Below the pieces are notes generated by a model, which saw only the letters and a program-made list of their open reading frames with translations, did not search any database and was not told where the DNA came from. This document shows positions 1 to 5,452 of a DNA stretch of 7,591 bases, in pieces. A program made the position numbers and the translations under genes. The DNA comes from CAZABS01 sp964483635 (GTDB lineage Bacteria > Patescibacteriota > Minisyncoccia > Moranbacterales > UBA1568), in NCBI GenBank assembly GCA_964483635.1, contig CAZABS010000040.1:1-7591 (forward strand). The letters run 5' to 3'. How positions within the stretch are numbered: position 1 is the stretch's first letter; the number at the start of each line of letters is the position of its first letter.

Positions 1-356
1 CGGCTGTCTGCTGAGCGAAATCCAAAATTGATCCGGCGCTCATGAATTTCAAGATTGGTCAATGAAGCGGCTTGTTGGTTTGTTGCTATCTCAGTCGTAG
101 GTGTTGTTTTGATGGGTGCGGTCGGAACAAGGCTCTCTTGATCGATCGTTTCCGTTTTTGTTGGAGTAGTTTGGGAATCATCGCTCTTCTCGGTCATTCC
201 TCGATTCTCTCTCATTTCCTCTTGAGTCGCTCCACTGAAGAAAACTCTCTCCGGATTTTCATAACTCTGTTTCACTCCATCACTCGACCAAAAATACACC
301 CCGGCTCCGAGGGTAATGAAACCAAAGACTATCCCAAAAAAGAAAAAACGCTTCAT
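1..356 (-). CDS. Membrane-anchored exported protein, 3'-truncated by window edge; possible N-acetylmuramoyl-L-alanine amidase
   Basis: This frame is open from an ATG at 354-356 to the left edge, giving 118 complete residues with no stop, so the C-terminal part is missing. Residues 4-23 are a very hydrophobic, Phe-rich helix after M-K-R, which suggests a signal anchor with an outside-facing chain. Residues 24-100 are polar and rich in Thr, Pro, Gln and Glu, as in an extracytoplasmic linker. The last visible residues (H-E-R-R-I-N-F-G-F-R-S-A-D-S) resemble the stretch I recall just before the zinc-binding core of some N-acetylmuramoyl-L-alanine amidases of candidate phyla, but the catalytic domain lies outside the window, so this is a weak guess. 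A GAAGG sequence 7 bases before the ATG is the best ribosome-binding site in the window and supports the start. The gene lies 33 bases after the small membrane protein gene and is probably the last visible member of that operon. Confidence 0.6.
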   Translation of the reverse strand, partial: MKRFFFFGIVFGFITLGAGVYFWSSDGVKQSYENPERVFFSGATQEEMRENRGMTEKSDDSQTTPTKTETIDQESLVPTAPIKTTPTTEIATNQQAASLTNLEIHERRINFGFRSADS

Positions 357-389
357 AGAGGCGCCTTCAGTATACCAAAATAATCACCT

Positions 390-707
390 TTAGTACTTGC
401 GCGTCAGTACGATAAAAAGCGAGGTCACGAGCAGAATAAACACCCCAATAATCATCTGCCCACTTCCAGGAAGTCCAAGTGCTCCACTCATGAGTGTTGC
501 TCCACCAGAGAGAAAAAACACAATGCCCATCCCTAAAAGGAGGAGCCCAAATAACTTCTGAATTGCTTGATTCGTAATTGTTTCAACGGTAGTACTCACT
601 ATTGTCGAAAGTCGCCCAGCAAAATCTTCGACGGTGCCAACAGCTCTGTCGAGAAAGGATGGGCTAACCACTTTTTCCTGCGTCTTTTCTTTTTTCACTT
701 GCACCAT
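390..707 (-). CDS. Small two-helix membrane protein, function unknown (holin-like layout)
   Basis: This 105-residue protein has a charged Lys/Glu-rich N-terminus (residues 1-12). A probable amphipathic helix follows at about 18-51, then two hydrophobic segments at about 52-77 and 84-101 joined by a short Gly/Pro turn (G-L-P-G-S-G). It ends with R-K-Y, a positive cytoplasmic end, so both termini are probably inside. The layout recalls small bacterial membrane proteins of the phage-holin superfamily III or 'Holin-X' type, but I see no diagnostic motif and do not assign it. The ATG lies 7 bases after the stop of the solute-binding protein gene and has no clear Shine-Dalgarno, so translation is probably coupled. 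Its place between a lipoprotein and an exported envelope protein suggests an envelope role. The real-gene call rests on the tight operon fit and coherent membrane topology. Confidence 0.75.
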   Translation of the reverse strand: MVQVKKEKTQEKVVSPSFLDRAVGTVEDFAGRLSTIVSTTVETITNQAIQKLFGLLLLGMGIVFFLSGGATLMSGALGLPGSGQMIIGVFILLVTSLFIVLTRKY

Positions 708-714
708 ATACGCA

Positions 715-2097
715 TCAGCGATTATTTACTCGAAACTGTGCTGATCGGTTGGTCATCACGGATAAGGCTTCTGATAAGGACCGCTCTCCTCGGTTCACAG
801 AATCGATCCCTTCAGCTACAATCGTTTCCACAGCTTCCGGATTACCTGGCTTCCAACTTCGAGCAATCAGATTTCCCAAAGCAAACGGTGCGAGTTGCAA
901 GTCCGCTTTCTCTCCCTCAAGCAAATCTCGTCGAGCTGCAGGCTTTTTTGTAGCATCTAAATATGCCACCGTTGGATCGTTCTGAATTGGAAATATTTTG
1001 GTCGTTCCAGAAAGAGCATTCTGCACAACAAATGTTTTCTCTGGATGAGGGAGCATGAGATACGCTAAGAGTTGCCAAGACTCGTGGGTACGAACGGCCT
1101 GGTACTGATCGGTCGGCAACATCTTTATATCACCCGTAGGATTCTGCGGTTGGGTTTTATTCTTTGCAACCGCATAACCCCAATAGTTTGCAAAATTTAC
1201 CGTTTTTCCAGATGCAAACTGTGGCAACGAAGCCACTCCAAAATTAAACTTGGCATTTTTTTGTCGAATTGTTTGATAATGCCATGAGTAATTGAGCATC
1301 ATGGCTGTTTTTCCTTCATAGAACGCGTCAATGGAGAAATGCAGGCGTGGATTCCACGTATATTGGGAAGAGCTACTCCGAGCAAACTGGGTATAAAAAT
1401 CAAAGGCCTCGTTCATCCCAGACTGATTAAAACCTTCGGATCGAATATCTGCTCCTTTTTGATACGCCAACGCCAAGAGAATGTCGGTTGAACGATTTAC
1501 ATTATAGGCTGTTCCTAGGGCAACCGCTGATTGAGTGATGTTTCCAAATTCATCGATCCGAGTAAATCGAGGGATGAGAGAAACGAGTTCCTCCCAGGTC
1601 GTCGGAGGACGCGAAATGCCAGCTGCATTGAGAATGTCTTTGTTGTAATACAGTCCAAGAGAATCAACCGAAAAAGGAAGTGCGGCAACCGTACCGTCAC
1701 TCATGAGAAAATCTTCCGCTACTACATCCACAAAATGATCTCGCAGTATTTTCTCAGAAACCACGGCTCCTGGGGCGGAAACTGTTTTATCACGAAAAGC
1801 ATCCACCCAGGTATTCCTGATCATAAAAATATCTGGCCCGTTCCCAGAAGCCATTGCATTGACCAAGTCTTCTTTGTAGGTTTCTGGATCTAATTTCCGA
1901 TACGAAATATTTCCGATAAAGGGGTTCACTTTCTTATACTCGGTAAACAATTCCGAATAGACATCTGAGTCATCAAAAACTCCCCACACCTCAAGATTAA
2001 TTTTGTACGTAGCTACTGTTTCTTTTCCACACCCTGAAAGCACCACGCTCGTGGCCAAGAGAAATAAAAAGATCCAGAGTGATTTTTTGTTACGCAT
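715..2097 (-). CDS. ABC-type extracellular solute-binding lipoprotein, family 1 (sugar-type)
   Basis: This is a full-length 460-residue protein. Residues 1-23 form a lipoprotein signal peptide: M-R-N-K-K, a hydrophobic core, then the lipobox L20-S21-G22-C23, so Cys23 should be lipidated. The mature part has the hallmarks of family-1 binding proteins (MalE/UgpB type): an opening strand with L-E-V-W-G (35-39), G-N-G-P-D-I-F (85-91), and the hinge-region signature A-L-P-F-S-V-D-S-L-G-L-Y-Y-N-K-D (139-154) followed by A-A-G-I and P-T-T-W-E-E-L. Such proteins bind sugars, oligosaccharides or related solutes and deliver them to an ABC permease; the exact ligand cannot be read from the sequence. No permease or ATPase gene is visible here. 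The ATG starts 2 bases after the methyltransferase stop (TAG CC ATG), so the genes are almost certainly co-translated. The family call is strong and the substrate is unknown. Confidence 0.93.
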   Translation of the reverse strand: MRNKKSLWIFLFLLATSVVLSGCGKETVATYKINLEVWGVFDDSDVYSELFTEYKKVNPFIGNISYRKLDPETYKEDLVNAMASGNGPDIFMIRNTWVDAFRDKTVSAPGAVVSEKILRDHFVDVVAEDFLMSDGTVAALPFSVDSLGLYYNKDILNAAGISRPPTTWEELVSLIPRFTRIDEFGNITQSAVALGTAYNVNRSTDILLALAYQKGADIRSEGFNQSGMNEAFDFYTQFARSSSSQYTWNPRLHFSIDAFYEGKTAMMLNYSWHYQTIRQKNAKFNFGVASLPQFASGKTVNFANYWGYAVAKNKTQPQNPTGDIKMLPTDQYQAVRTHESWQLLAYLMLPHPEKTFVVQNALSGTTKIFPIQNDPTVAYLDATKKPAARRDLLEGEKADLQLAPFALGNLIARSWKPGNPEAVETIVAEGIDSVNRGERSLSEALSVMTNRSAQFRVNNR

Positions 2098-2099
2098 GG

Positions 2100-2423
2100 C
2101 TATTTTTTCGCAAGATAGGCGTAATGATACCCCCCAACATTTGGCTCATCTTCGATGGTCAATCCGGCAGATTCCAAAAGAGCCCGTACCGTTTCTCGTT
2201 GCATCCGAAGAGCTGAATCCGGCCCTACACTTTTTTCTTTTGGATCCCATTCAATCACTAAAATTTTTCCCCCTGCCTTCACAATACGAGCTGCCTCACG
2301 CACAATCACTTCCTTCTTTTCGTTTTGAATCAGCACGTCTTTCATCAGAACCCAATCAACCATTCCCGTCCCAAGGCCAGAGCCATTCTCACGTTCAAGA
2401 TTGACCCGTTGAGGAATCACGTT
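2100..2423 (-). CDS. Class I SAM-dependent methyltransferase, C-terminal part (5' end lost in assembly gap)
   Basis: There are 107 residues from the gap edge to a TAG stop. They correspond to the second half of a UbiE/COQ5-like Rossmann methyltransferase. The acidic strand and following helix V-D-W-V-L-M-K-D-V-L is motif-II/III-like. The helix E-A-A-R-I-V-K then leads into A-G-G-K-I-L-V-I-E-W-D, the family's P-G-G-x-L strand. A V-G-P segment and a helix R-A-L-L-E-S-A-G-L complete the usual C-terminal strand pair. The SAM-binding G-x-G-x-G loop should lie before this part and is hidden by the gap. The GTG at 2418-2420 is not a credible start because the frame stays open into the N run and a start there would delete the cofactor site. 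The gene ends 2 bases before the solute-binding lipoprotein start. The substrate (lipid, quinone, protein or small molecule) is unknown. Confidence 0.85.
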   Translation of the reverse strand, partial: NVIPQRVNLERENGSGLGTGMVDWVLMKDVLIQNEKKEVIVREAARIVKAGGKILVIEWDPKEKSVGPDSALRMQRETVRALLESAGLTIEDEPNVGGYHYAYLAKK

Positions 2424-2523
2424 NNNNNNNNNNNNNNNNNNNNNNNNNNNNNNNNNNNNNNNNNNNNNNNNNNNNNNNNNNNNNNNNNNNNNNNNNNNNN
2501 NNNNNNNNNNNNNNNNNNNNNNN
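2424..2523. other. Assembly gap of 100 N
   Basis: Exactly 100 undetermined bases occur here, the usual placeholder for a scaffold join of unknown length. The gap hides the 5' part of the methyltransferase gene, any gene between it and the plus-strand unit, and the -35 region of the promoter at 2543-2548. The true distance and even adjacency of the flanks are uncertain. Confidence 0.98.
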
Positions 2524-2542
2524 TTTTTCTCGGAAAAGGGCG

Positions 2543-2548
2543 TATAAT
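2543..2548 (+). promoter_or_regulatory. Consensus -10 box upstream of the NlpE-like gene
   Basis: A perfect TATAAT sits 28 bases before the ATG of the NlpE-domain gene, giving an expected transcript leader of about 20 bases. At 17-base spacing the -35 element would fall at 2520-2525, mostly inside the N gap, so it cannot be checked. The perfect hexamer in an intergenic position is the only evidence. Confidence 0.6.
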
Positions 2549-2560
2549 AGCGGTAGTTAA

Positions 2561-2574
2561 GTCTTTACAAAGAC
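2561..2574. repeat. Short inverted repeat in the leader of the NlpE-like gene
   Basis: GTCTTT and AAAGAC form a perfect 6-base inverted repeat separated by AC. It lies between the -10 box and the ATG and ends 2 bases before the start codon. It could be a small operator or could occlude the start region in RNA, though a 2-base loop would force the inner pairs open. It may also be chance. Confidence 0.35.
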
Positions 2575-2576
2575 CT

Positions 2577-3041
2577 ATGGAGAAAAATGACGTTCTCTTG
2601 GGAGTTGGTTCACTGATCCTCGTTCTGGTACTAGTTTCTCTGTTGCCTCAGGGAGAAGAGCAAGAAACTGAAAAGATTCAGGAAGTTCAGCAACCTGCTG
2701 TCTTAAATGAAACGGCTACCTTTCGCGGTACCCTCCCCTGTGCCGATTGTCCGGGTATTGAAACAACGCTCACACTCTCAAACGTTCCCGGAATGACCGA
2801 GGGAACCTATGTACTCAAGGAACAGTACCTCAATCAGGGAAATACAGAAACGACCGGAAAATGGGTGGCATCTGTTGGAAATAAAAAGAATCCAAAAGCA
2901 ACCATCTTGGTACTTACTCCAAAGGACAGTACGTCGCTCCGAAACTTCCTCAAGGTGAATGTTCAGGAGCTCATCATGCTTGATAGGAACCGAAATGGTA
3001 TCCCATCCAAACAAAACCTTACACTCGTTAAACAACCCTAG
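2577..3041 (+). CDS. Membrane-anchored NlpE N-terminal-domain protein
   Basis: The ATG at 2577 gives 154 residues. The frame is also open upstream into the gap, but this start follows the -10 box and gives a sensible N-terminus, so I prefer it. Residues 7-24 are a single hydrophobic helix with no lipobox Cys, so it is an uncleaved anchor rather than a lipoprotein. A Gln/Glu-rich linker (25-46) follows. Then comes F-R-G-T-L-P-C-A-D-C-P-G-I (49-61), the signature of the NlpE_N domain with its C-x-x-C pair (Cys55, Cys58). The remainder follows the family pattern of repeated strands (T-L-T-L, G-T-Y-V-L, T-G-K-W) and closes with M-L-D-R-N-R-N-G-I-P and N-L-T-L. In Enterobacteria NlpE is an outer-membrane lipoprotein linked to copper tolerance and Cpx surface sensing; that specific role should not be carried over here. 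The response regulator starts 4 bases after its stop, so the two are co-transcribed. Confidence 0.85.
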   Translation: MEKNDVLLGVGSLILVLVLVSLLPQGEEQETEKIQEVQQPAVLNETATFRGTLPCADCPGIETTLTLSNVPGMTEGTYVLKEQYLNQGNTETTGKWVASVGNKKNPKATILVLTPKDSTSLRNFLKVNVQELIMLDRNRNGIPSKQNLTLVKQP

Positions 3042-3045
3042 CTTT

Positions 3046-3429
3046 ATGGAACCAAAGGATCAAAGCGTCTTAATTGTTGAGGACGAAGCAGATCTCCTCG
3101 AAATACTTTTTACTGAACTCAATCGCGAAGGATTTGAGGTACTCACGGCTCGAGATGGAATTGAAGGACTCCGAGTGGCTCTCGAAGAGCGCCCCGATCT
3201 TATTCTCCTCGATATTGTCATGCCCAAAAAAGATGGCCTCGCCATGCTCCGAGAACTCCGAGAAGACTCTTGGGGAAAGGGAGCGGCGGTTATCCTCCTT
3301 TCTAATCTCGATGATAGTGAATCAATCACGGGTGCCCTTCATAAAGGAGCCCTCGACTATATCGTCAAATCTCGCTTCCATACCAAGGATATCGTCAAAA
3401 AAGTCAAAGAGCGCCTCATGTGTCAGTAG
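3046..3429 (+). CDS. Single-domain (REC-only) response regulator
   Basis: This is a 127-residue protein consisting only of a CheY-like receiver domain. Visible landmarks are the acidic pocket E12-D13, the phosphorylation site Asp56 in L-L-D-I-V-M-P, the switch Ser86 in I-L-L-S-N, the aromatic Tyr105 and the conserved Lys108. All residues needed for phosphorylation are present, and no DNA-binding or enzymatic output domain follows. The ATG at 3046, 4 bases after the NlpE-like stop, is chosen because longer versions reading back into that gene add residues foreign to REC domains. No Shine-Dalgarno is seen, so coupling is likely. No histidine kinase is in the window, so the input and partner are unknown. 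It probably acts by protein-protein contact. A strong intrinsic terminator follows directly. Confidence 0.93.
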   Translation: MEPKDQSVLIVEDEADLLEILFTELNREGFEVLTARDGIEGLRVALEERPDLILLDIVMPKKDGLAMLRELREDSWGKGAAVILLSNLDDSESITGALHKGALDYIVKSRFHTKDIVKKVKERLMCQ

Positions 3430-3437
3430 CGCTCTTG

Positions 3438-3459
3438 CCCGCCACTTGGCGGGTTTTTT
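3438..3459 (+). terminator. Intrinsic terminator after the plus-strand response regulator
   Basis: A 6-pair GC-only stem (CCCGCC / GGCGGG) with an ACTT loop is followed immediately by six T. It begins 8 bases after the response regulator stop. On the minus strand the stem has no following T run, so it should end mainly the plus-strand transcript in this convergent gap. Confidence 0.9.
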
Positions 3460-3473
3460 GTTTTCGATATTGA

Positions 3474-3848
3474 CTAGATTACCTCACGCACTACCTTGAC
3501 CACTTTTTCAGGACTGGTCAGCGCCTTCACTAGGTAAAAACGTGTTTCATATTCCCCGGCTTGTCTGAAAGCCGCTTCACCATCCACATTTGAAAGAATA
3601 ATCACGGGAATTTTGGCTAGTTTCCTATCGGCTGATAGTTCCTTGAGCACTTCAAACCCGTTCTTTATTGGCATCTGAAGATCAAGAAGGATAATATCTG
3701 GATGCTTTTCACGAATAACAGTAAGCCCTTCAGCACCATCTTTTCCCAATGAGACATCATACCCCTCTCGATTCAGCGTGAGCGAGTAGATCTCTCGAAG
3801 ATCTGGATCATCGTCAATAAGACAAACTTTTTTTCGAACCTGTGTCAT
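3474..3848 (-). CDS. Single-domain (REC-only) response regulator, second paralog
   Basis: This is a 124-residue receiver domain with no output domain. Landmarks are the acidic cluster D12-D13-D14, phosphoacceptor Asp56 in L-L-D-L-Q-M-P, Ser86 in I-I-L-S-N-V-D, Tyr105 and Lys108. These fall at the same residue numbers as in the convergent regulator at 3046-3429. The two also share the L-N-R-E-G-(F/Y) helix end and the S-N-(L/V)-D segment, so they are probably paralogs. The region after Ser86 differs: F-R-Q-A-G-E-Y-E-T-R replaces the usual G-A-x-x-Y approach. It begins 38 bases after the transglutaminase-like gene's stop, with an AT-rich leader and no Shine-Dalgarno, so it may be the tail of the nrd operon or have its own promoter. 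It ends 44 bases from the convergent gene. Confidence 0.92.
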   Translation of the reverse strand: MTQVRKKVCLIDDDPDLREIYSLTLNREGYDVSLGKDGAEGLTVIREKHPDIILLDLQMPIKNGFEVLKELSADRKLAKIPVIILSNVDGEAAFRQAGEYETRFYLVKALTSPEKVVKVVREVI

Positions 3849-3867
3849 ATTTTTGCTTTGTTTTTTT

Positions 3868-3889
3868 GTACTGTATCAGTATTGTATCA
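3868..3889. repeat. 11-base tandem direct repeat upstream of the minus-strand response regulator
   Basis: GTACTGTATCA (3868-3878) is followed directly by GTATTGTATCA (3879-3889), two copies with one mismatch. On the minus strand they read TGATACAATAC then TGATACAGTAC, giving two -10-like hexamers (TACAAT, TACAGT). The second copy overlaps the stop codon of the transglutaminase-like gene. No good -35 is present at normal spacing, so a promoter or operator role is only possible. Confidence 0.6.
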
Positions 3890-4537
3890 CAATTTCCTCC
3901 CTCCCTTGACGGACATTTCTGGCGGCCACTCGGAAAAACTCACTCCCCGCATTTCCATGGTATCCGCTGGGCGGAGATACCGATTTTGGGAAACCGGAAA
4001 CAACTGTGTATGACGGGTTGCATCCAGGGCATCAGCCAAAGTGTCGAGGGGAATATCGGTGGTCACCCATTCAGTCCCAAACCGGAACAAATCAAGCGGC
4101 CTGGAAAATGACCGGAGAGTTTTTGCGCCAGTCTTGAGATCAAAGTATTCATGAAAATAAGACAGTGCGAGTTCACGGAGTGACCGATAAATGGGATCGC
4201 GGTAACGTAAGACCGCGTGATTTGTCTTGGAAATTGCTCCCCAAAGTCCATTCTTTCGGTAGAGTGCCACAACATGGTCATCATCATGCGGAACGGTCTT
4301 GAGATCCAGAATAAGAGCCCCTTGTCCCTGAAAAGAAAGTGCAAGTGCCGCGAAAAGCGCTCCTTCGAAGCAGTGTGCACGGCGCTTTGCAAGAACGAGT
4401 CGCGGCGAGAGCCAAGTATACCCTGATTCCTCATGATTGTACGGGATACGATCAAGAAAAGTTTGGATTTTCACCGGTGAGGAAAGCCCTTTGACAACTT
4501 GGTATTCCTCGGTCGTTAGCCCATATGGTATACGCAT
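3887..4537 (-). CDS. Transglutaminase-like (papain-fold cysteine) domain protein, conserved and uncharacterised
   Basis: This is a 216-residue soluble-looking protein with no signal peptide. Its core resembles a transglutaminase-like domain: R-R-A-H-C56-F-E-G-A-L-F-A-A-L-A places a Cys at the start of a helix, and D-D-D-H88-V-V-A-L-Y-R-K-N-G-L-W-G-A-I-S supplies a His on the expected strand pair. By my hand alignment with the usual H-V-W-V-E-V-x-x-x-G-x-W-x-x-x-D pattern, the third triad position is Ser103 rather than Asp. Asp114 (R-Y-R-D-P), Asn106 or Asp78 might substitute. The stretch S-K-T-N-H-A-V-L-R-Y-R-D-P and the later S-Y-F-H-E-Y-F look strongly conserved to me from bacterial hypothetical proteins, but I cannot name a family with certainty. 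It starts 9 bases after the nrdG stop, so it is in the nrd operon. Activity as protease, amidase or inactive scaffold is open. Confidence 0.8.
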   Translation of the reverse strand: MRIPYGLTTEEYQVVKGLSSPVKIQTFLDRIPYNHEESGYTWLSPRLVLAKRRAHCFEGALFAALALSFQGQGALILDLKTVPHDDDHVVALYRKNGLWGAISKTNHAVLRYRDPIYRSLRELALSYFHEYFDLKTGAKTLRSFSRPLDLFRFGTEWVTTDIPLDTLADALDATRHTQLFPVSQNRYLRPADTMEMRGVSFSEWPPEMSVKGGRKL

Positions 4538-4546
4538 AGAAAAGCA

Positions 4547-5251
4547 TTATGTCCGAATGCTCACCTCAGGAATAACTGCCTGAAAAAAATCTACAAGCTT
4601 CTGAGTTTCCTCTCCCGAAAAAGGGTGATAGGTTCGAAATTTCGGATGCAGTGTAACTTCTGGCCGAAAAGTTTGGAGATAGAGACGTGCTGCTCCTCGC
4701 ATGAGCGAACGCATTTCCTGAAGTACCGTCGGCGTGTGGATTTCTCGAATCAGCGTCGTCCGAAATTCATATGGGACTTTCCCACGCTTTAGTAGATTGA
4801 TACTTTTTTGAATATTTTTTTCGAGAGCGCCCTTCCCGACGAGTTTGGCATATCCGGAAAGAGTCATCTTTACATCAAGCGCCACATAATCTAATAACTC
4901 TTCCTTGAGAAGAGACTCGAGCATAGTCGGGTTATTCCCATTCGTATCAAGTTTTACCAGAAATCCCAGCTGCTTTACCGCACGAATAAATTGAGGAAGA
5001 GCTGGCCATATGGTTGGCTCCCCTCCCGAAATCACCACGCCCTCGAGAAATCCCTGGCGAGCTCGAAGAAAGTTGAGCACCGGAGCCTCTTCGATAAAGC
5101 TTGGTGCGATTTCACGTATTTTCTCCGGAAGAACAAATTCGGGATTGTGACAAAACCCACACCGGAAATTACAGCCCGGTGTGAAGAGAATGCAGGCAGT
5201 GTGATCCGGAAAATCCAATAATGTTAATTTTTGGATGCCGGAGAAGCGCAT
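4547..5251 (-). CDS. nrdG: Anaerobic ribonucleotide reductase activating protein (radical SAM)
   Basis: This 234-residue protein opens with G-I-Q-K-L-T-L-L-D-F-P, typical of the NrdG2-type activases. The radical SAM cluster motif is C27-N-F-R-C31-G-F-C34 (C-x3-C-x2-C), which binds a 4Fe-4S cluster and S-adenosylmethionine. V-I-S-G-G-E-P (73-79) is the SAM-contacting motif. L-D-T-N-G and D-V-K-M follow on the next strands. The C-terminus contains R-P-E-V and T-Y-H-P-F-S near the end of the fold. In the family, the 5'-deoxyadenosyl radical abstracts a hydrogen from the glycyl-radical glycine of NrdD. Here that glycine lies in the separate small protein whose gene overlaps the nrdG start by 28 bases. 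The ATG at 5249-5251 gives the usual short N-terminus before G-I-Q-K; no Shine-Dalgarno is visible, so translation is likely coupled. Confidence 0.94.
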   Translation of the reverse strand: MRFSGIQKLTLLDFPDHTACILFTPGCNFRCGFCHNPEFVLPEKIREIAPSFIEEAPVLNFLRARQGFLEGVVISGGEPTIWPALPQFIRAVKQLGFLVKLDTNGNNPTMLESLLKEELLDYVALDVKMTLSGYAKLVGKGALEKNIQKSINLLKRGKVPYEFRTTLIREIHTPTVLQEMRSLMRGAARLYLQTFRPEVTLHPKFRTYHPFSGEETQKLVDFFQAVIPEVSIRT

Positions 5252-5436
5252 GGAACAAATTCAGAATAAGCGAGAGAAAAATTTGAGTTCGAAGCAGCGA
5301 TTTCTGTAAAATGCTTGCGTGAGAAGTGCTCTGATTTTTTCCCGATATTGAAATGTGATACCGGCCGATGATATCCCATCACCCGAGTCCAGACTTCACA
5401 GTGGGTTCGCTCCCCCTTCAAGATGGTTGGTTCCAT
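5224..5436 (-). CDS. Stand-alone glycyl-radical domain of class III ribonucleotide reductase (NrdD C-terminal segment)
   Basis: This 70-residue ORF is the part that normally ends an NrdD chain. C13-E-V-W-T-R-V-M-G21-Y-H-R-P-V-S-H-F-N (13-30) matches the family's glycyl-radical loop (E-V-W-T-R-V-x-G-Y-x-R-P-V), with Gly21 the predicted radical residue. It is followed by G-K-K-S-E-H-F-S-R-K-H-F, corresponding to the usual N-x-G-K-x-x-E-(F/Y)-x-x-R-x-x-(F/Y) ending. Residues 44-70 form a tail of unclear role. The nrdD stop is 16 bases upstream and the nrdG start overlaps its last 28 bases, so all three are one operon. In the small ORF's own frame a TAA lies 12 bases before the ATG, so a single frameshift error cannot fuse it to nrdD. 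It should associate with the NrdD barrel and be activated by NrdG. The ribosome-binding site is weak. Confidence 0.88.
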   Translation of the reverse strand: MEPTILKGERTHCEVWTRVMGYHRPVSHFNIGKKSEHFSRKHFTEIAASNSNFSLAYSEFVPCASPASKN

Positions 5437-5452
5437 AGCTTTATATGGTTAC

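Noticed and set aside
357..380. Extended -10-like sequence TGGTATACT on the minus strand before the leftmost gene
   Set aside because: There is no -35 match, and it would leave a transcript start only a few bases from the ATG, losing the Shine-Dalgarno. More likely a chance match within an operon.
715..717. TGA read as glycine (Gracilibacteria-type code 25)
   Set aside because: TGA ends the solute-binding protein and the transglutaminase-like gene at family-plausible ends and with tight spacing to the next start. No internal TGA is needed in any gene.
3060..3329. Minus-strand open frame inside the response regulator gene, and similar overlapping frames elsewhere
   Set aside because: Their translations are Ser/Arg-rich or low complexity, with no domain features, and lie entirely opposite well-supported genes.
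3430..3480. The hairpin at 3438-3459 as a bidirectional terminator
   Set aside because: On the minus strand the stem is preceded by A and followed by CAAGAGC, with no U tract, so only the plus-strand function is supported.
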